DNA of 64,000 nt. It comes from Ustilago trichophora (lineage: Eukaryota > Basidiomycota > Ustilaginomycetes > Ustilaginales > Ustilaginaceae). Where the stretch lies: NCBI GenBank assembly GCA_900323505.1, contig OOIN01000002.1:2621376-2685375 (forward strand), written 5' to 3'. Below are positions 52,774 to 62,748 of this stretch, piece by piece. The notes under the pieces were generated by a model. That model was not told the origin of the DNA and searched no databases. It worked only from the letters and a program-made list of their open reading frames with translations. Each line of letters opens with the position of its first letter. Position 1 is the first letter of the stretch. The translations under genes were made by a program, and so were the position numbers.

Positions 52774-55700
52774 ATGTCTCAGCAATCTTTCCATCCTGAT
52801 GACAGCATACTTGCTGCTGAACTTGTTGATGCAGGCATCAACACAATGGACGCAGTCAGTGATACGGACAGGTATGTTTGGGCAATCATCACCACACATC
52901 ATCAATGATCAGCAGCTGACATCACTATTTGCATTTTTTGAATTCAGTCACGCTCTCCCTGCTGCCAACCAAGCCGCAAATCAAGAAACCACCATTTCCA
53001 CTCCAGTGGATCCTCAGCACACCGCTCAGCTGGCACGCTTCAACTTACGCTTGGTGGACCATCCCCGCATCCTGCTCTGCACCCTGGACAGCTGTTGTCC
53101 TCAATTGCCGCTCATCCCAGACTTCAAGCACGTCACGGCTCACATCAAGAAGGTCCACAAGAAGCCGCTGGTTGGGTCTGCCAAGGAGATGCTGCGTAGC
53201 CTCCTTGATGAACTGGATGTACCGTCTCCTGGCACGGTCTGCATCAACAAGGATCTTCTGCCAGAGCGCATGATTCCTGAGCTGGGTGAGCTCTTCCAAG
53301 GCTACCGCTGCAACTTGTGCTCCTATGCCGTCCAAGCCAAGTCTGCTTTCTACGAGCATCTGCGTGGGCATCCTGATGCTAAAGGCAGAGCATCATACAC
53401 CCATCCTGTTCCCATGCAGAAGTTGCACAAGTGCGGCAAGAAGATCCGCTACCTTCACGTCCGCAATCAAGATCTGGATCCCACACCGCCTCCTGCCATT
53501 CTCACCACCGCTCTGGATGCCAGCACCATCAGCGCCAATATCAAGACAAAGGTGGATGCCTTCCTCAAGAAGAATGAAGATTGCCTCTGTGAAGCAGACC
53601 TGCTCAAGCCAGGCATTCAGCCTGAATCTGCCAGCGGCAACATTGGTCCTTGGGCCAAGCAGCTGGGTTGGCATGCGTACTGGGCTGGCAAGCCTATTGT
53701 GGCCATCGGCGCACTCAGCAAGTCAAAAAAGGTGTGGCCTGGTGCTCATATAGACTTTGTCCATTGGGTATTGGTCATGACACAGCAAGCAGCCGCAACA
53801 TGGATGATGGCTTTCCTCAAGACTGGCAGGCAGGTGCAACAGACTTTCCGTGCCTACAGTCCTGAACCAAGCCAGCCGTACAACCTCAGCCTACCAACAG
53901 TCAAGAAACGTGTGGACATGTGGGCCTTTTTACTTGCTCTGCTTATCCATGCGGTCTTTGACGGTGTCTCTTTTGGTTATTACGGTGACAGTGACCAGAC
54001 TGAGCATCTTGGTCTCAGCGCACACCTGGACTCTGTACTGCAAGATCTGCATGATCTTTACTACGGTGCAGATGCAGACATTGATCCGCTCACTGATGAA
54101 GATCTGGCAAGCAAGGCAGTGCCGCTCCTCCTCCAACTCTCTCACCTCTTGGTCACGCAACAGCCAGAGGTGTATGGTGAGAATGACAAGCTTGCTTTGG
54201 TACGGCTGTTCCTCCACCTCTGCGTCAGCGCAGATGGCACTCCCATTCCCGTCAATGCCGCTACGTCCATCATTGCCAGCTTGGAGTTCTGCTGCCGTGC
54301 AGTGCTCTGGCAGTGGCTGTTGGATCCAGAAGATGGTGTGCTCATTGAGCGCTCTGCTGAGGAGATTGCTGCCGAGGTTGATCTACAGATGAAGCGCTAT
54401 CTGTACAGCACCAGCAGCTCCGCCAGCTCATACCTACAATCCCTTCACCGGTATGGCACAGTACTTGCGCAAGATGATGGCACCAACTTCCACTTTTCCT
54501 GGCAGCAAGATCTCAAGAGCGTCAAGTTTGGAACAGAGACCATCCAAGTGGACCGTCTCCAAGCTCTGATGCATGGTGCGCAAAAGCGGGCAGAAGCTTT
54601 GCTACGTCAGCTCTGCCTTTTGCCAGAGGATGCATCACTTGCGCTCAACCTGAAGCACATTCTGGATGATCACCGCAACATGCAACCAGACTTCAGCTTT
54701 GTGGCCGCTTCTCCGGAGCTGCAGAGCATCAGCAGTGTTCTCTGCCGTGCTGCTGCTGGTAACGTACCTGCTGCGCAACCCCTCATGGATCCATACTCTG
54801 ATGAGTTGGAGTTCGATGCAGATGCTGCCAATGCGTACTTCAGCATGCACAATGAATTCACCAAGCTGCTTGCGGTGCTCATTGAGCTTGGTAGCGGTCT
54901 GCCTGCAAGAGGTACAGAGCTGCTCCAATTGCAGCACACCAACACGCTTGTTGGTCCACGCAACCTCTTTGTGCATGATGGCAGTGTCTTCACCGCTCTG
55001 CCCAGCAAGAAAGGCACTGGACGTCAAAAGGTGATTCCACGCTTCCTGCCATACCCAGTGGGATGCATGGTGGTCTTTTACGTAGCTCAGGTGGTGCCGT
55101 TTGTCCATCTCCTACATAATGCAGTGCTGCAGCCCCGTGCGGCCAGCTCTATGCTCTTGGTGGACCATCACGGCAATGCATGGGAGACAAATGCCGTCAC
55201 CAAGATGCTGCAAGCACTCTGCCAGGAGCACATCAGCTCTATCACGGCTGGCCTCAACATGCGCACTTGGCGGCAACTGGCAGTGAGCATTGACCGCAAG
55301 CTCATCCGTCCGAGGTCCATGACTGCAGAAGAGGTGTTGGACAGCGCTCACGATCTTCAAGCTGGACATTCAACACGGACTGCAGAGCAGCACTATGGCC
55401 TGGATGCAAGCATGCTGCATCAGCTCACGCAAGAGAGCATGGATGTCATGTTGGAAGTGTCAGAGCGGTGGCATGCATTCTGGGGTATGCCATCCCGCTT
55501 TGAAGAGGACGTCAAGCCATATGACCACCTCATGGCAGGAAAGGCAGCAGGAGATGACTGCAAGGCAGTATCTTCACTGAAGCGGCAGCTGGATGCTTTG
55601 CAGGAGGACATGCGGTGTGTCAAGCAAAGGCTGGAGCATCCAATTGAAGTTGCTCCACCAAGCGCTACAAGTGCGGTGCCTGCTGCCCCCATTTCACGCT

Positions 55701-57763
55701 CTGCTGTGCTAGCAGAACCAGTCAGCAATGCACTCTTCAAGGTGACCGGCAGCCACCGCACCAAGACACTGGAGCAGGCCTATGCGCTCAATGCCATCTA
55801 TGCCAAGGAGACACCACTGATCATTGTCATGGCCACTGGGTCCGGCAAGTCTGCACTTTTCATGGCACCGCTGCATTGGCTGCCGCCAGCCTCTGTCATT
55901 ATTGTGGTGGTGCCATTCATTGCACTCACAGATGATCTGATGGAGCAGTGTCAGTGGGTTGGAATTGTGGCAAGCAAGTGGACAGGCTACCGGAGTGCAG
56001 ACAGAGTAGAGGGCAGTCAGCTGGTCTTTGTTGCAGCAGAGAACTGCTACAGTCAAGCATTTGCCAACTGGGCGCAAGAGTTGGATCAGCAGAAGCGGTT
56101 GGCAGCCATCTTCTTTGATGAGTGCCATGTCTGCGTAACTCAAAACACCTTCCGTCCGGCAATGGAGAAGATCAAGGCACTCATCTCTGCTGTGCGGGTG
56201 CAGCAGTACTTCCTTACGGCTACGCTGCCACCAACTCTGGTTCCCACCTTCAAGACCACACTCTGTCTCCCGCAAGATGGTACTGGCATGATCAGGGCGG
56301 CCACCAACCGCAAAAACATCTCCTACAAGGTCCAGCAACTTACATCAAGTGTGGAAATGCCATTCCAAATCAAGCGTCTCCTTGAAGCTCACCCTGCCGG
56401 TGCAGTGATGATCTTCTGCAAGTCCACCACTGCAGCACAAACCACAGCGGAGGATCTCAATTGCACTTGCGTGATCGCAGACATGCCAGAGGAGCAGAAG
56501 CAGAGAACGGTTTCAACATGGTTGCAGTGTTCTGCCACAGAGACCAACACTGGCAAACGCGTCATTGTTGGAACAACAGCTATCGGCACAGGCATCAATC
56601 CGCAACATGTCAGTCTGGTGGTCCATTGCGGTGATACATGGGACATGGTCAGTTACGTGCAAGAGTCAGGACGCGCTGGACGTAGTGGCAGTGGAGCATC
56701 AGCGGTGCTGTTGGCCACCAGAGTCCAAACACGTGAAGCACAGGTGCAGCTCTACATAGAGGAGCGTACTTGCCGGCGTCTGGCCATCTCACGCTATCTG
56801 GACGGAATGCCGGTGACTTGCCTCAGCCAGCCAGACTTTGCGCTGTGCGACCTCTGCCAGCAGCGTGTGGAAGGACCAGTCACACCGCCAAAGAAGATCA
56901 TTGGCTTGGAGTCACCGCCAGAGTCTGACAAGCGTGAGCGGCAGCAGAATGGCAAGACCCAGACTGCTGGTCAACTCCAAGCTGCAAACAGCAGCAGTAG
57001 GCGGTTGCAAGTCAGCACCACGGCCTTGGATTCACCTACACCACGTCAGCGGCGGCATCAAGGTTTTACGGCAGCTCTAGACCTGAACCATCAGCACTCA
57101 GCAAGCAGAGGAGCGCCAAACCAGATATTATCCTCCACTGCTCAAAACCAGCTTCAGCCAGCATTGCCGGTTCTCAGTTTTACGCCTCCGCCATTTGCAT
57201 TCAGCCTAAGTCCATCACCGGCACATCCACCTGTGCACATTGACATTGACACATCAAGCAGCAGATCGCTACTGCAGAGCCTTGCCGGTGTGTGCTCTTT
57301 GTGTTACCTCTTCCGCAACCAGCACACATGCTCTGGACAACATGGAATCCGACACTCTTTCAGCAACTGCAACTGCTGGCCGCAAATCAAGGACAAGTTG
57401 CCACAATCAGAGCCACGCATCAATGCAACCTACATTGGCGGCCTCAAGCGCCGCATGCAGAAAGCAAAGCACATTGCTTGTTACGCATGTCTGGTTCCCA
57501 TCAACATTTGCGCCAACACCAGCTCAACCAATTCTACAGCATGCTCACGCAGGTATGCTGACATTGTGCTGCCCGTAGTTGCGGCAGTGCTCAGATGCAG
57601 AGAGCACACTGCCAATGTGCTGCGGTTGATTGGCTTGGATCAGATGGACCCACATGCGGTAGTGGTACAAGGTGAGCTAGGTACAGCCGTGACCTACAAA
57701 GGTGAGAGTATGCTTCTGGCATTTGCCATGTTTGCAGCGGCTGTAGAAGCAGTGGCTATGTAG
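52774..57763 (+). CDS. Telomere-linked C2H2/tyrosine-recombinase-like/RecQ helicase
   Basis: Two exons, 52774-52871 and 52948-57763 (76-nt intron with GTATGT donor, GCTGAC branch site, CAG acceptor), give 1637 residues. Domains in order: two C2H2 fingers (~77-102, and ~154-174 as CNLC...HLRGH) like the OrsD/DUF3505 region; a tyrosine-recombinase-like catalytic part (R in LPARGTELLQL ~687, Lys in KKGTGRQKVIPR ~720, MRTWRQLAVSI ~804, then AGHST...EQHYGLD ~840-850 with the candidate nucleophile Tyr); then RecQ-type helicase motifs: MATGSGKSALF (~995), FFDECHV (~1089), LTATLPP (~1121), VGTTAIGTGIN (~1240), QESGRAGRSGSG (~1272). No RQC or HRDC was recognised. A Pro/Ser-rich linker leads to a conserved-looking Cys-rich tail (CSLC...C.CW, then CYACLVPINIC, ~1480-1570). 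RecQ-like genes next to telomeres are reported in U. maydis; the recombinase reading is my inference. Confidence 0.85.
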
Positions 57764-57868
57764 ATAGAAGACTTTGCATGTTTCTCAAAATAAATCAATA
57801 ATTGCATTTCCAGAGTCTGTGAAAATGCAGACAAAGTGGAGGCCTGACGCGTCAATGAGGTTGAATGA

Positions 57869-58100
57869 GTCCATCTCAAAGAGACGCGCAAATTTCAGAA
57901 ATTGGTCCATCTCAAAGAGACGCGCAAATTCCAAGAATCAGTCAGTCTCAAAGAGATGGATGAAAATTCAAAATCAGTCCGTCTCAAAGAGACGGATCAA
58001 AATCCAAACTGGACACGTCTCAAAGAGATGGATCAAAATCCAAACTGGACATGTCTCAAAGAGATGGATCAAAATCCAAACTGGACACGTCTCTTTGAGT
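57869..58100 (+). repeat. 36-bp tandem repeat with GTCTC-AAA-GAGAC palindromes
   Basis: Six units of 36 bp begin at 57869, 57905, 57941, 57977, 58013 and 58049. Each contains TCTCAAAGAGA or the full 13-bp palindrome GTCTC-AAA-GAGAC. A seventh partial unit at 58085 is inverted (GTCTCTTTGAG). Units drift from GACGCGCAAATT to GATGGATCAAAATCC. The length is a multiple of three, so the frame of the following dioxygenase gene stays open through the array. Confidence 0.85.
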
Positions 58101-58133
58101 TGGATCACACTTCCCATGGTACATCACACCACA

Positions 58134-59267
58134 ATGACATACATACCTGTACCTGGCGGCACTTCTCAAGCAGATCAGAAGCGCATCAAGAGGCTGCAGT
58201 ACAGCCTTGCGTCCATCAATGCCAAGACGTACACCCTTGACAAACAGTACAAGGTAATGGAGAAGGATCGGCAGGCAAAGTGCTCTTGGACCTTGCCCAT
58301 CATCACCGGCCAGGCCATCACCTCTTTTGATGACTGCAAGAACACAGTCTACACCCACAACATCAGCCTCCAGGACAGCAAGACCGGGAATGTCTTCCTC
58401 CAGCGCTTCTGTCCGGCCACTGAGTCTGCTGCCTCCAGCATGACCAAGAGCTATAGCAAAGGTGCCACCTTGTTCCGCAAGGTCATGGAGACAGCCAAGT
58501 GCAAGAAACACAAGGCAGACACTCGGCAGACAGTGGATCAGCAGCAGCACTTTCCACACTACCACTTTGGCATCTGGTACGACAAGATGATGGTCAGCTT
58601 GACTCTATCGGAAGAGACTCAGCAGCCAGGCAGGGAGGAAGGCAGGCAAGCTGTGGCGGAGTTCTGCATCTGGTTCAAAGAGTTCACCCGCAAGTTTGTT
58701 CTCCCCATCATCAAGAATGGCCACTCTGGTCTCTGTGATACCTTCAGGTCAGAGCTTCAAGAGCGCATGGATGTCCACTTCCCTTGGGCAGAGAAGCAAG
58801 TGGATGACCTGGACCGGTACTGCCACCCGCTGTACTCCACCATCTCACCATTCCTTGGCTTCTCCGGCAATGTGCACAAAGACGTGAAGGATGCAGACGT
58901 GTCTATCCTGGTCAACCTCGGACAACATGCTCTCTTGCAGCTGCCAGAGTATGGCATAGCAGTGGAGCTGCAACCACAAGACATCGTCATGTTCCTTTCC
59001 AACAGCGTGGAACACCTCACCGTCCAACACCCAGCTCATGTAAAGGCAAGATCAGACCCTGGAGAGCGCATGGCCATCAGCTGCTTCTTCCGCAAAGGGC
59101 TTCAGCAACAGAGAGAGCCAAAGAAGCACAACCATACATACTACGCAAGGAAGGCAGAGGAGGAGCAAGAGGCAGAGCGGCAAGCAGCATCAAAGAAGCG
59201 CAGGGTGGAGCAGTGCGGTGAGGCTGGGGGACTTGCCTCTGGAGCTGTAAAAAAGAGTCCAGAATGA
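58134..59267 (+). CDS. 2OG/Fe(II) dioxygenase-like protein 1 (TET/JBP-like)
   Basis: 377 residues from the ATG at 58134 (MTYIPVPGG). In-frame ATGs exist upstream (for example 57825), which would add ~100 residues of basic 12-residue repeats encoded by the 36-bp array; I prefer the shorter form. The C-terminal half has the double-stranded beta-helix signature: iron ligands HKD in GNVHKDVKDADV (~residue 247) and His in SNSVEHLTV (~290), and Arg in GERMAISCFFRK (~313) for 2-oxoglutarate. The pattern HxD-x~40-H-x~20-R, with a preceding YHFGIWYDK strand, is shared with two paralogues nearby and is most like the TET/JBP nucleic-acid oxygenases. The C-terminus is basic and Lys/Arg/Glu-rich (KKRR). 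It starts 370 bp after the RecQ-like stop on the same strand. Confidence 0.7.
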   Translation: MTYIPVPGGTSQADQKRIKRLQYSLASINAKTYTLDKQYKVMEKDRQAKCSWTLPIITGQAITSFDDCKNTVYTHNISLQDSKTGNVFLQRFCPATESAASSMTKSYSKGATLFRKVMETAKCKKHKADTRQTVDQQQHFPHYHFGIWYDKMMVSLTLSEETQQPGREEGRQAVAEFCIWFKEFTRKFVLPIIKNGHSGLCDTFRSELQERMDVHFPWAEKQVDDLDRYCHPLYSTISPFLGFSGNVHKDVKDADVSILVNLGQHALLQLPEYGIAVELQPQDIVMFLSNSVEHLTVQHPAHVKARSDPGERMAISCFFRKGLQQQREPKKHNHTYYARKAEEEQEAERQAASKKRRVEQCGEAGGLASGAVKKSPE

Positions 59268-59385
59268 CAAGTCCCCCAGCCAAAATTGCTTTCGAGAATC
59301 AGGCAATGAATTTTGGCTGGTGAGCACAGAGGGGGACTTGCCTGTTTGTCGAAGCAAAAATGGCTGAAAGAGACAAGTCCCCCTC
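59222..59385. repeat. Two tandem hairpins with AAGTCCCCC stems
   Basis: GGCTGGGGGACTTG (59222-59235) pairs perfectly with CAAGTCCCCCAGCC (59268-59281), placing the dioxygenase-1 stop codon in the loop. A second pair, GAGGGGGACTTG (59329-59340) and CAAGTCCCCCTC (59374-59385), repeats the same stem core. In between, CCAGCCAAAATT and AATTTTGGCTGG (59276-59287 and 59309-59320) form a third inverted pair. Confidence 0.8.
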
Positions 59386-59494
59386 CAGGCTGGGCTCTCG
59401 AGAAAGATTCAACCAGTAGACACCAGCTCCACCATAGAATCATCCATCATCGTTCCATATCCACTTGCCAGCAATCCAATCATCCATTCCAGCC

Positions 59495-60520
59495 ATGCCA
59501 GCCAAGGGTGAAGCAGCTTTGGATCGAAAGAGGAAGAGGAATGCAGAGAGAGATGCCTGCAGGAGGCAGAGCTATCGAGACTCCCAGGAAGAATCTACCC
59601 ACATTGATCTGTCTCGACAACATCATATCAAAAGGCACACAGACCTCAGCCAGTTTGATCTTATCGAGTGCAAAGCACTAGCAGAAGGCAGCAGCAGCCA
59701 TTCAACTCGACCCAACCTTACTCTAGCAGACAGAGACACCAAAGAGATCGTGCTCCAGAGGATTGCACCCACCAGCTATGCCAAGTTTCTCGAAGCCAAG
59801 AAGAGTTCCCTCATAGGCAAGCACCTTTATGATCAATATCTGGCAAAGAAACCCATCCCCATCTCGACAATCAGCACACAGAAGCTCAAGATCAAGCTCA
59901 CCAAGAGAAAAGTCATCGAGCATCACCTAGGAATCTGGCACTCTCGAGGCAAACAGACTCTGGACTTCACCAAGGAGACCACTGACCCTCGATACAAACC
60001 TGAAGCACTCGATCTTCTCTTCTGGGCAAGGATGCACACAGACCTGGTGATGAGAACTGCACAACCTTTGATCCATCCCAGCTTCAGGAGCAACATTTCA
60101 TCTCGATCCAAAGGCAGAAAGTGGCTAGCATCCATCTTTGGTTCCAAAAGCATCGAGCTTCTCCATCCCTGGTGGACTACTGTAGCCTTCTTCTCGAACT
60201 TTGCAGGTGGCATCCATCTCGACAATGATGACTGCATTCCATCCTTCTTATTCAACTTTGGAAAAGCTGCTTGGATCGAGTTACCAGAGTTCTCAGTCAA
60301 GATCCTTGTCGAACCTATGGACTTGGTCATCCTCAACTCTCGATCTTTTTACCACAGGACCAGACCCTTCGTTCCTCCTGGACACTCTGCTGCTGCAAAC
60401 AGGTGGGCATTCAGTGGATTCTTTCGAGATGCCATCTATCATAGAGAAACAGTGTGCAAGGTAGCAGAATGGAGGCTCGATAGCATCTTTGGGTATCAGT
60501 CAAAAGGAGGATCATCGTGA
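59495..60520 (+). CDS. 2OG/Fe(II) dioxygenase-like protein 2 (TET/JBP-like)
   Basis: 341 residues from the ATG at 59495 (MPAKGEAALDR). The basic N-terminus (DRKRKRNAERDACRRQ) could bind DNA or act as a nuclear signal. It shares motifs with protein 3: VLQRIAPTSYAKF, HHLGIWHSRG, and FNFGKAAWIELPEF. Iron ligands are HLD in GGIHLDNDD (~residue 241) and His in SRSFYHRTRP (~288), with the 2OG-binding Arg in NRWAFSGFFRDA (~310). All expected catalytic residues are present, so it is predicted to be active. It lies ~230 bp after protein 1 on the same strand, separated by the hairpin pair. A TET/JBP-like role in oxidising a DNA base is inferred from the fold signature and location; other 2OG oxygenase substrates are possible. 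Confidence 0.72.
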   Translation: MPAKGEAALDRKRKRNAERDACRRQSYRDSQEESTHIDLSRQHHIKRHTDLSQFDLIECKALAEGSSSHSTRPNLTLADRDTKEIVLQRIAPTSYAKFLEAKKSSLIGKHLYDQYLAKKPIPISTISTQKLKIKLTKRKVIEHHLGIWHSRGKQTLDFTKETTDPRYKPEALDLLFWARMHTDLVMRTAQPLIHPSFRSNISSRSKGRKWLASIFGSKSIELLHPWWTTVAFFSNFAGGIHLDNDDCIPSFLFNFGKAAWIELPEFSVKILVEPMDLVILNSRSFYHRTRPFVPPGHSAAANRWAFSGFFRDAIYHRETVCKVAEWRLDSIFGYQSKGGSS

Positions 60521-60883
60521 CTTCCAGCCATTTGGCAGGAGGTCTCGTTCCATCCAGTTGGGGGGGATTTTGGCCTCCACTCTGAAATTCAGCTTTGACC
60601 CCCAGATTTCCTTTCGACTTGAAAAAATTTGCTCTCCACCAAAAAGATTCTCGTGTTTCCTGGCTGGGAGCTTCGGGCCTGCTTGGCTGCTCTGTGCAAA
60701 TTGGAAATAATTTGTAATCAATTCCCATCTCCTGTTAAGCTGGGTCCCCCAAAATCATCAATTAATTCAATCATGTTTGCGTTCCTCAGGTCTCTGCACT
60801 CAAAAGATGCCACAACTTGAGTTTTTCACTCCAAGCACCCAAAGGGTTTATATACATTGCTTTACAGCCATGTCCCTGTATCT

Positions 60884-61490
60884 CAGCAACCAGACATGCT
60901 GGCTCTACAATCAATTGCTCATGACCTTCCTGAGCTCCAGGAGAGTGTCACCATATCAATAGCTCTTCACAATTGCCAGTCACCGTAGAGCTATGCTCAC
61001 ATGGCTGTAAGGTCACCTATATACTTCCTTACAGCCATGTGACCATTGCAGCATCATATCAAGAGCATCAAGTGTGATATTTGGCTCTTGACCATCTCTT
61101 GGATGTCAGGAGTGTCATGAGCATCAGAGATGTGGGTTTGGACAAGCCATGATGCTGCAATGGTCACATGGCTGTAAGGTCACCTATATACTTCCTTACA
61201 GCCATGTGACCATTGCAGCATCATATCAACAGCACATTGTGTGATATTTGGCTCTTGACCATCTCTTGGATGTCAGGATTGTCATGAGCATCAGAGCTGT
61301 GTGCTTGCAAAAGCCATTGCCGAGATTTGGTCACATGGCTCTAAGAGAGTATACAGGTGACCTTATAGCCATGTGAACCTAGCTCTGCACTGACTGGCAA
61401 TTGTGAAGAGCTATTGATATGGTGACACTCTCCTGGAGCTCAGGAAGGTCAAGAGCAGAATATTGTAGAGCCAGCATGTCTGGCTGCTGT
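60884..61490. repeat. 160-bp inverted repeat enclosing nested palindromes
   Basis: Sequence 60884-61043 reappears inverted at 61329-61490 with few differences (for example CTGAGCTCCAGGAGAGTGTC on one arm and its complement on the other). Between and within the arms, a 167-bp direct duplication carries the palindrome CACATGGCTGTAAGG ... CCTTACAGCCATGTG, at 60998-61012/61027-61041 and again at 61165-61179/61194-61208. In the second copy the perfect arms extend to 31 bp (61149-61179 and 61194-61224) around a 14-nt loop. Confidence 0.85.
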
Positions 61491-61579
61491 CAGACATCAA
61501 AGCACTCTTCTATATACATCAGCCTGGCAGAGGCCAAGCCAGAGATGTGCTCTGACAGGCCTGAAATAGGTATAGGAAG

Positions 61580-62345
61580 CTGGGTCTGGTCCAGAGAATC
61601 ATAGAACACCCCTCAGCATAGAAGATATCATCCATTTTGAGGTACTTCACTATAGCATTGGTATGACTTGCATATATGGACACTTATACCAATGCTATAG
61701 TAAAGTTGCTGGTTTCTTGACCGTTTTGAGTGCTCCAGTTTGCAGCATACTCCTGATGAGCTGGTGCTACTTCCTGTAAGCCCAGATCCTGGATTCAAGG
61801 TGATGATGGTCCAGGCGTCATCTCAAGCTCCTCCACCTCAGCCACCGGTAGTAGTATATAAAGGTGGATTGAGACCTGAAGCATGTAGGAAGTTGCACTG
61901 GGATGAGAGGATGCCAAAACACTCCTTAGCGTGGGAGATACCACCTGTTTCTAGGCACTTTACTATAGCATTGGTATAACTCATGTATATGGACACTTAT
62001 ACCAATGCTATAGTAAAGTACCTCAGTATGTGCTTGTTTTGGTTGCTCCAAGCTGTGCTGTACTTGTGAGAGGGTGGAGCAGATTCCTACATCCTTGAAT
62101 CAATCAATCAAAGCTTTTCACCTACACTGCATGTCTAGGGTGTCCCAGTATATAAAGCCAGTCAGCACTGGCAAACTCAGATGAAGTCTGATCCTAGATC
62201 TGAGCATGAAGGAAGTTGCACTGGGACGCCAGGATGTCAGAACACTCCTTAGCATGGAGGATATCTTCCGTTTTGAGGTGTTGTACTATAGCATTGGTAT
62301 AACTTGCATATACTGGCACTTATACCAATGCTATAGTGAAGTTGG
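61580..62345. repeat. Three ~320-bp repeats, each with an 18-23 bp hairpin
   Basis: Hairpin arms: 61644-61664/61686-61706 (one mismatch), 61957-61979/61997-62019 (perfect, 23 bp) and 62285-62302/62320-62337 (perfect, 18 bp). The shared core is ACTATAGCATTGGTATAA. The spacing between copies is 313 and 328 bp, and the preceding flank GGAAGTTGCACTGGGA...ACACTCCTTAGC is also shared between copies two and three. Confidence 0.85.
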
Positions 62346-62748
62346 TCAACTCTTCACCGTTTTGAGGTCTGTAAAGAGTATGATGCTTGGCACTAGTCTC
62401 TCCAGCCTCCTTGTACATCAGAATGATGATAGCATGTTGGTATTGGCATCCCACATGCTGGATTGATCATGTATATACCAGGTCAGACCACTAAGTCTTC
62501 AGGAGATGAATTGCAAGGGTACAGGGAGATGTACCAGCTGCTGTGGACCTACATGTATCCATCTGCTGTGGTAAAACGTAACCTGCAGCTTAAGGTCCTT
62601 CACCAAACCAGCAAGTTTCTTCATGATTACCTGTTGAACTCAGCATCTCAATATCTCTATCCAAAATGAAGGCTGCAAAATTGCTGCATGCTGTCACCTG
62701 TCTGTATCAGAGAAGCTGATTGCTACATACACTAGATCTTTCCATTGA

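Larger units (their letters stand above)
60521..62748. repeat. Subtelomeric palindrome- and hairpin-rich non-coding block
   Basis: About 2.2 kb between two convergent dioxygenase genes with no supported coding frame. It comprises an AT/G-run segment (60521-60880), a long inverted repeat with internal duplications (60884-61490) and an array of three hairpin-bearing direct repeats (about 61580-62345), followed by unique-looking sequence to 62748. Confidence 0.7.
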
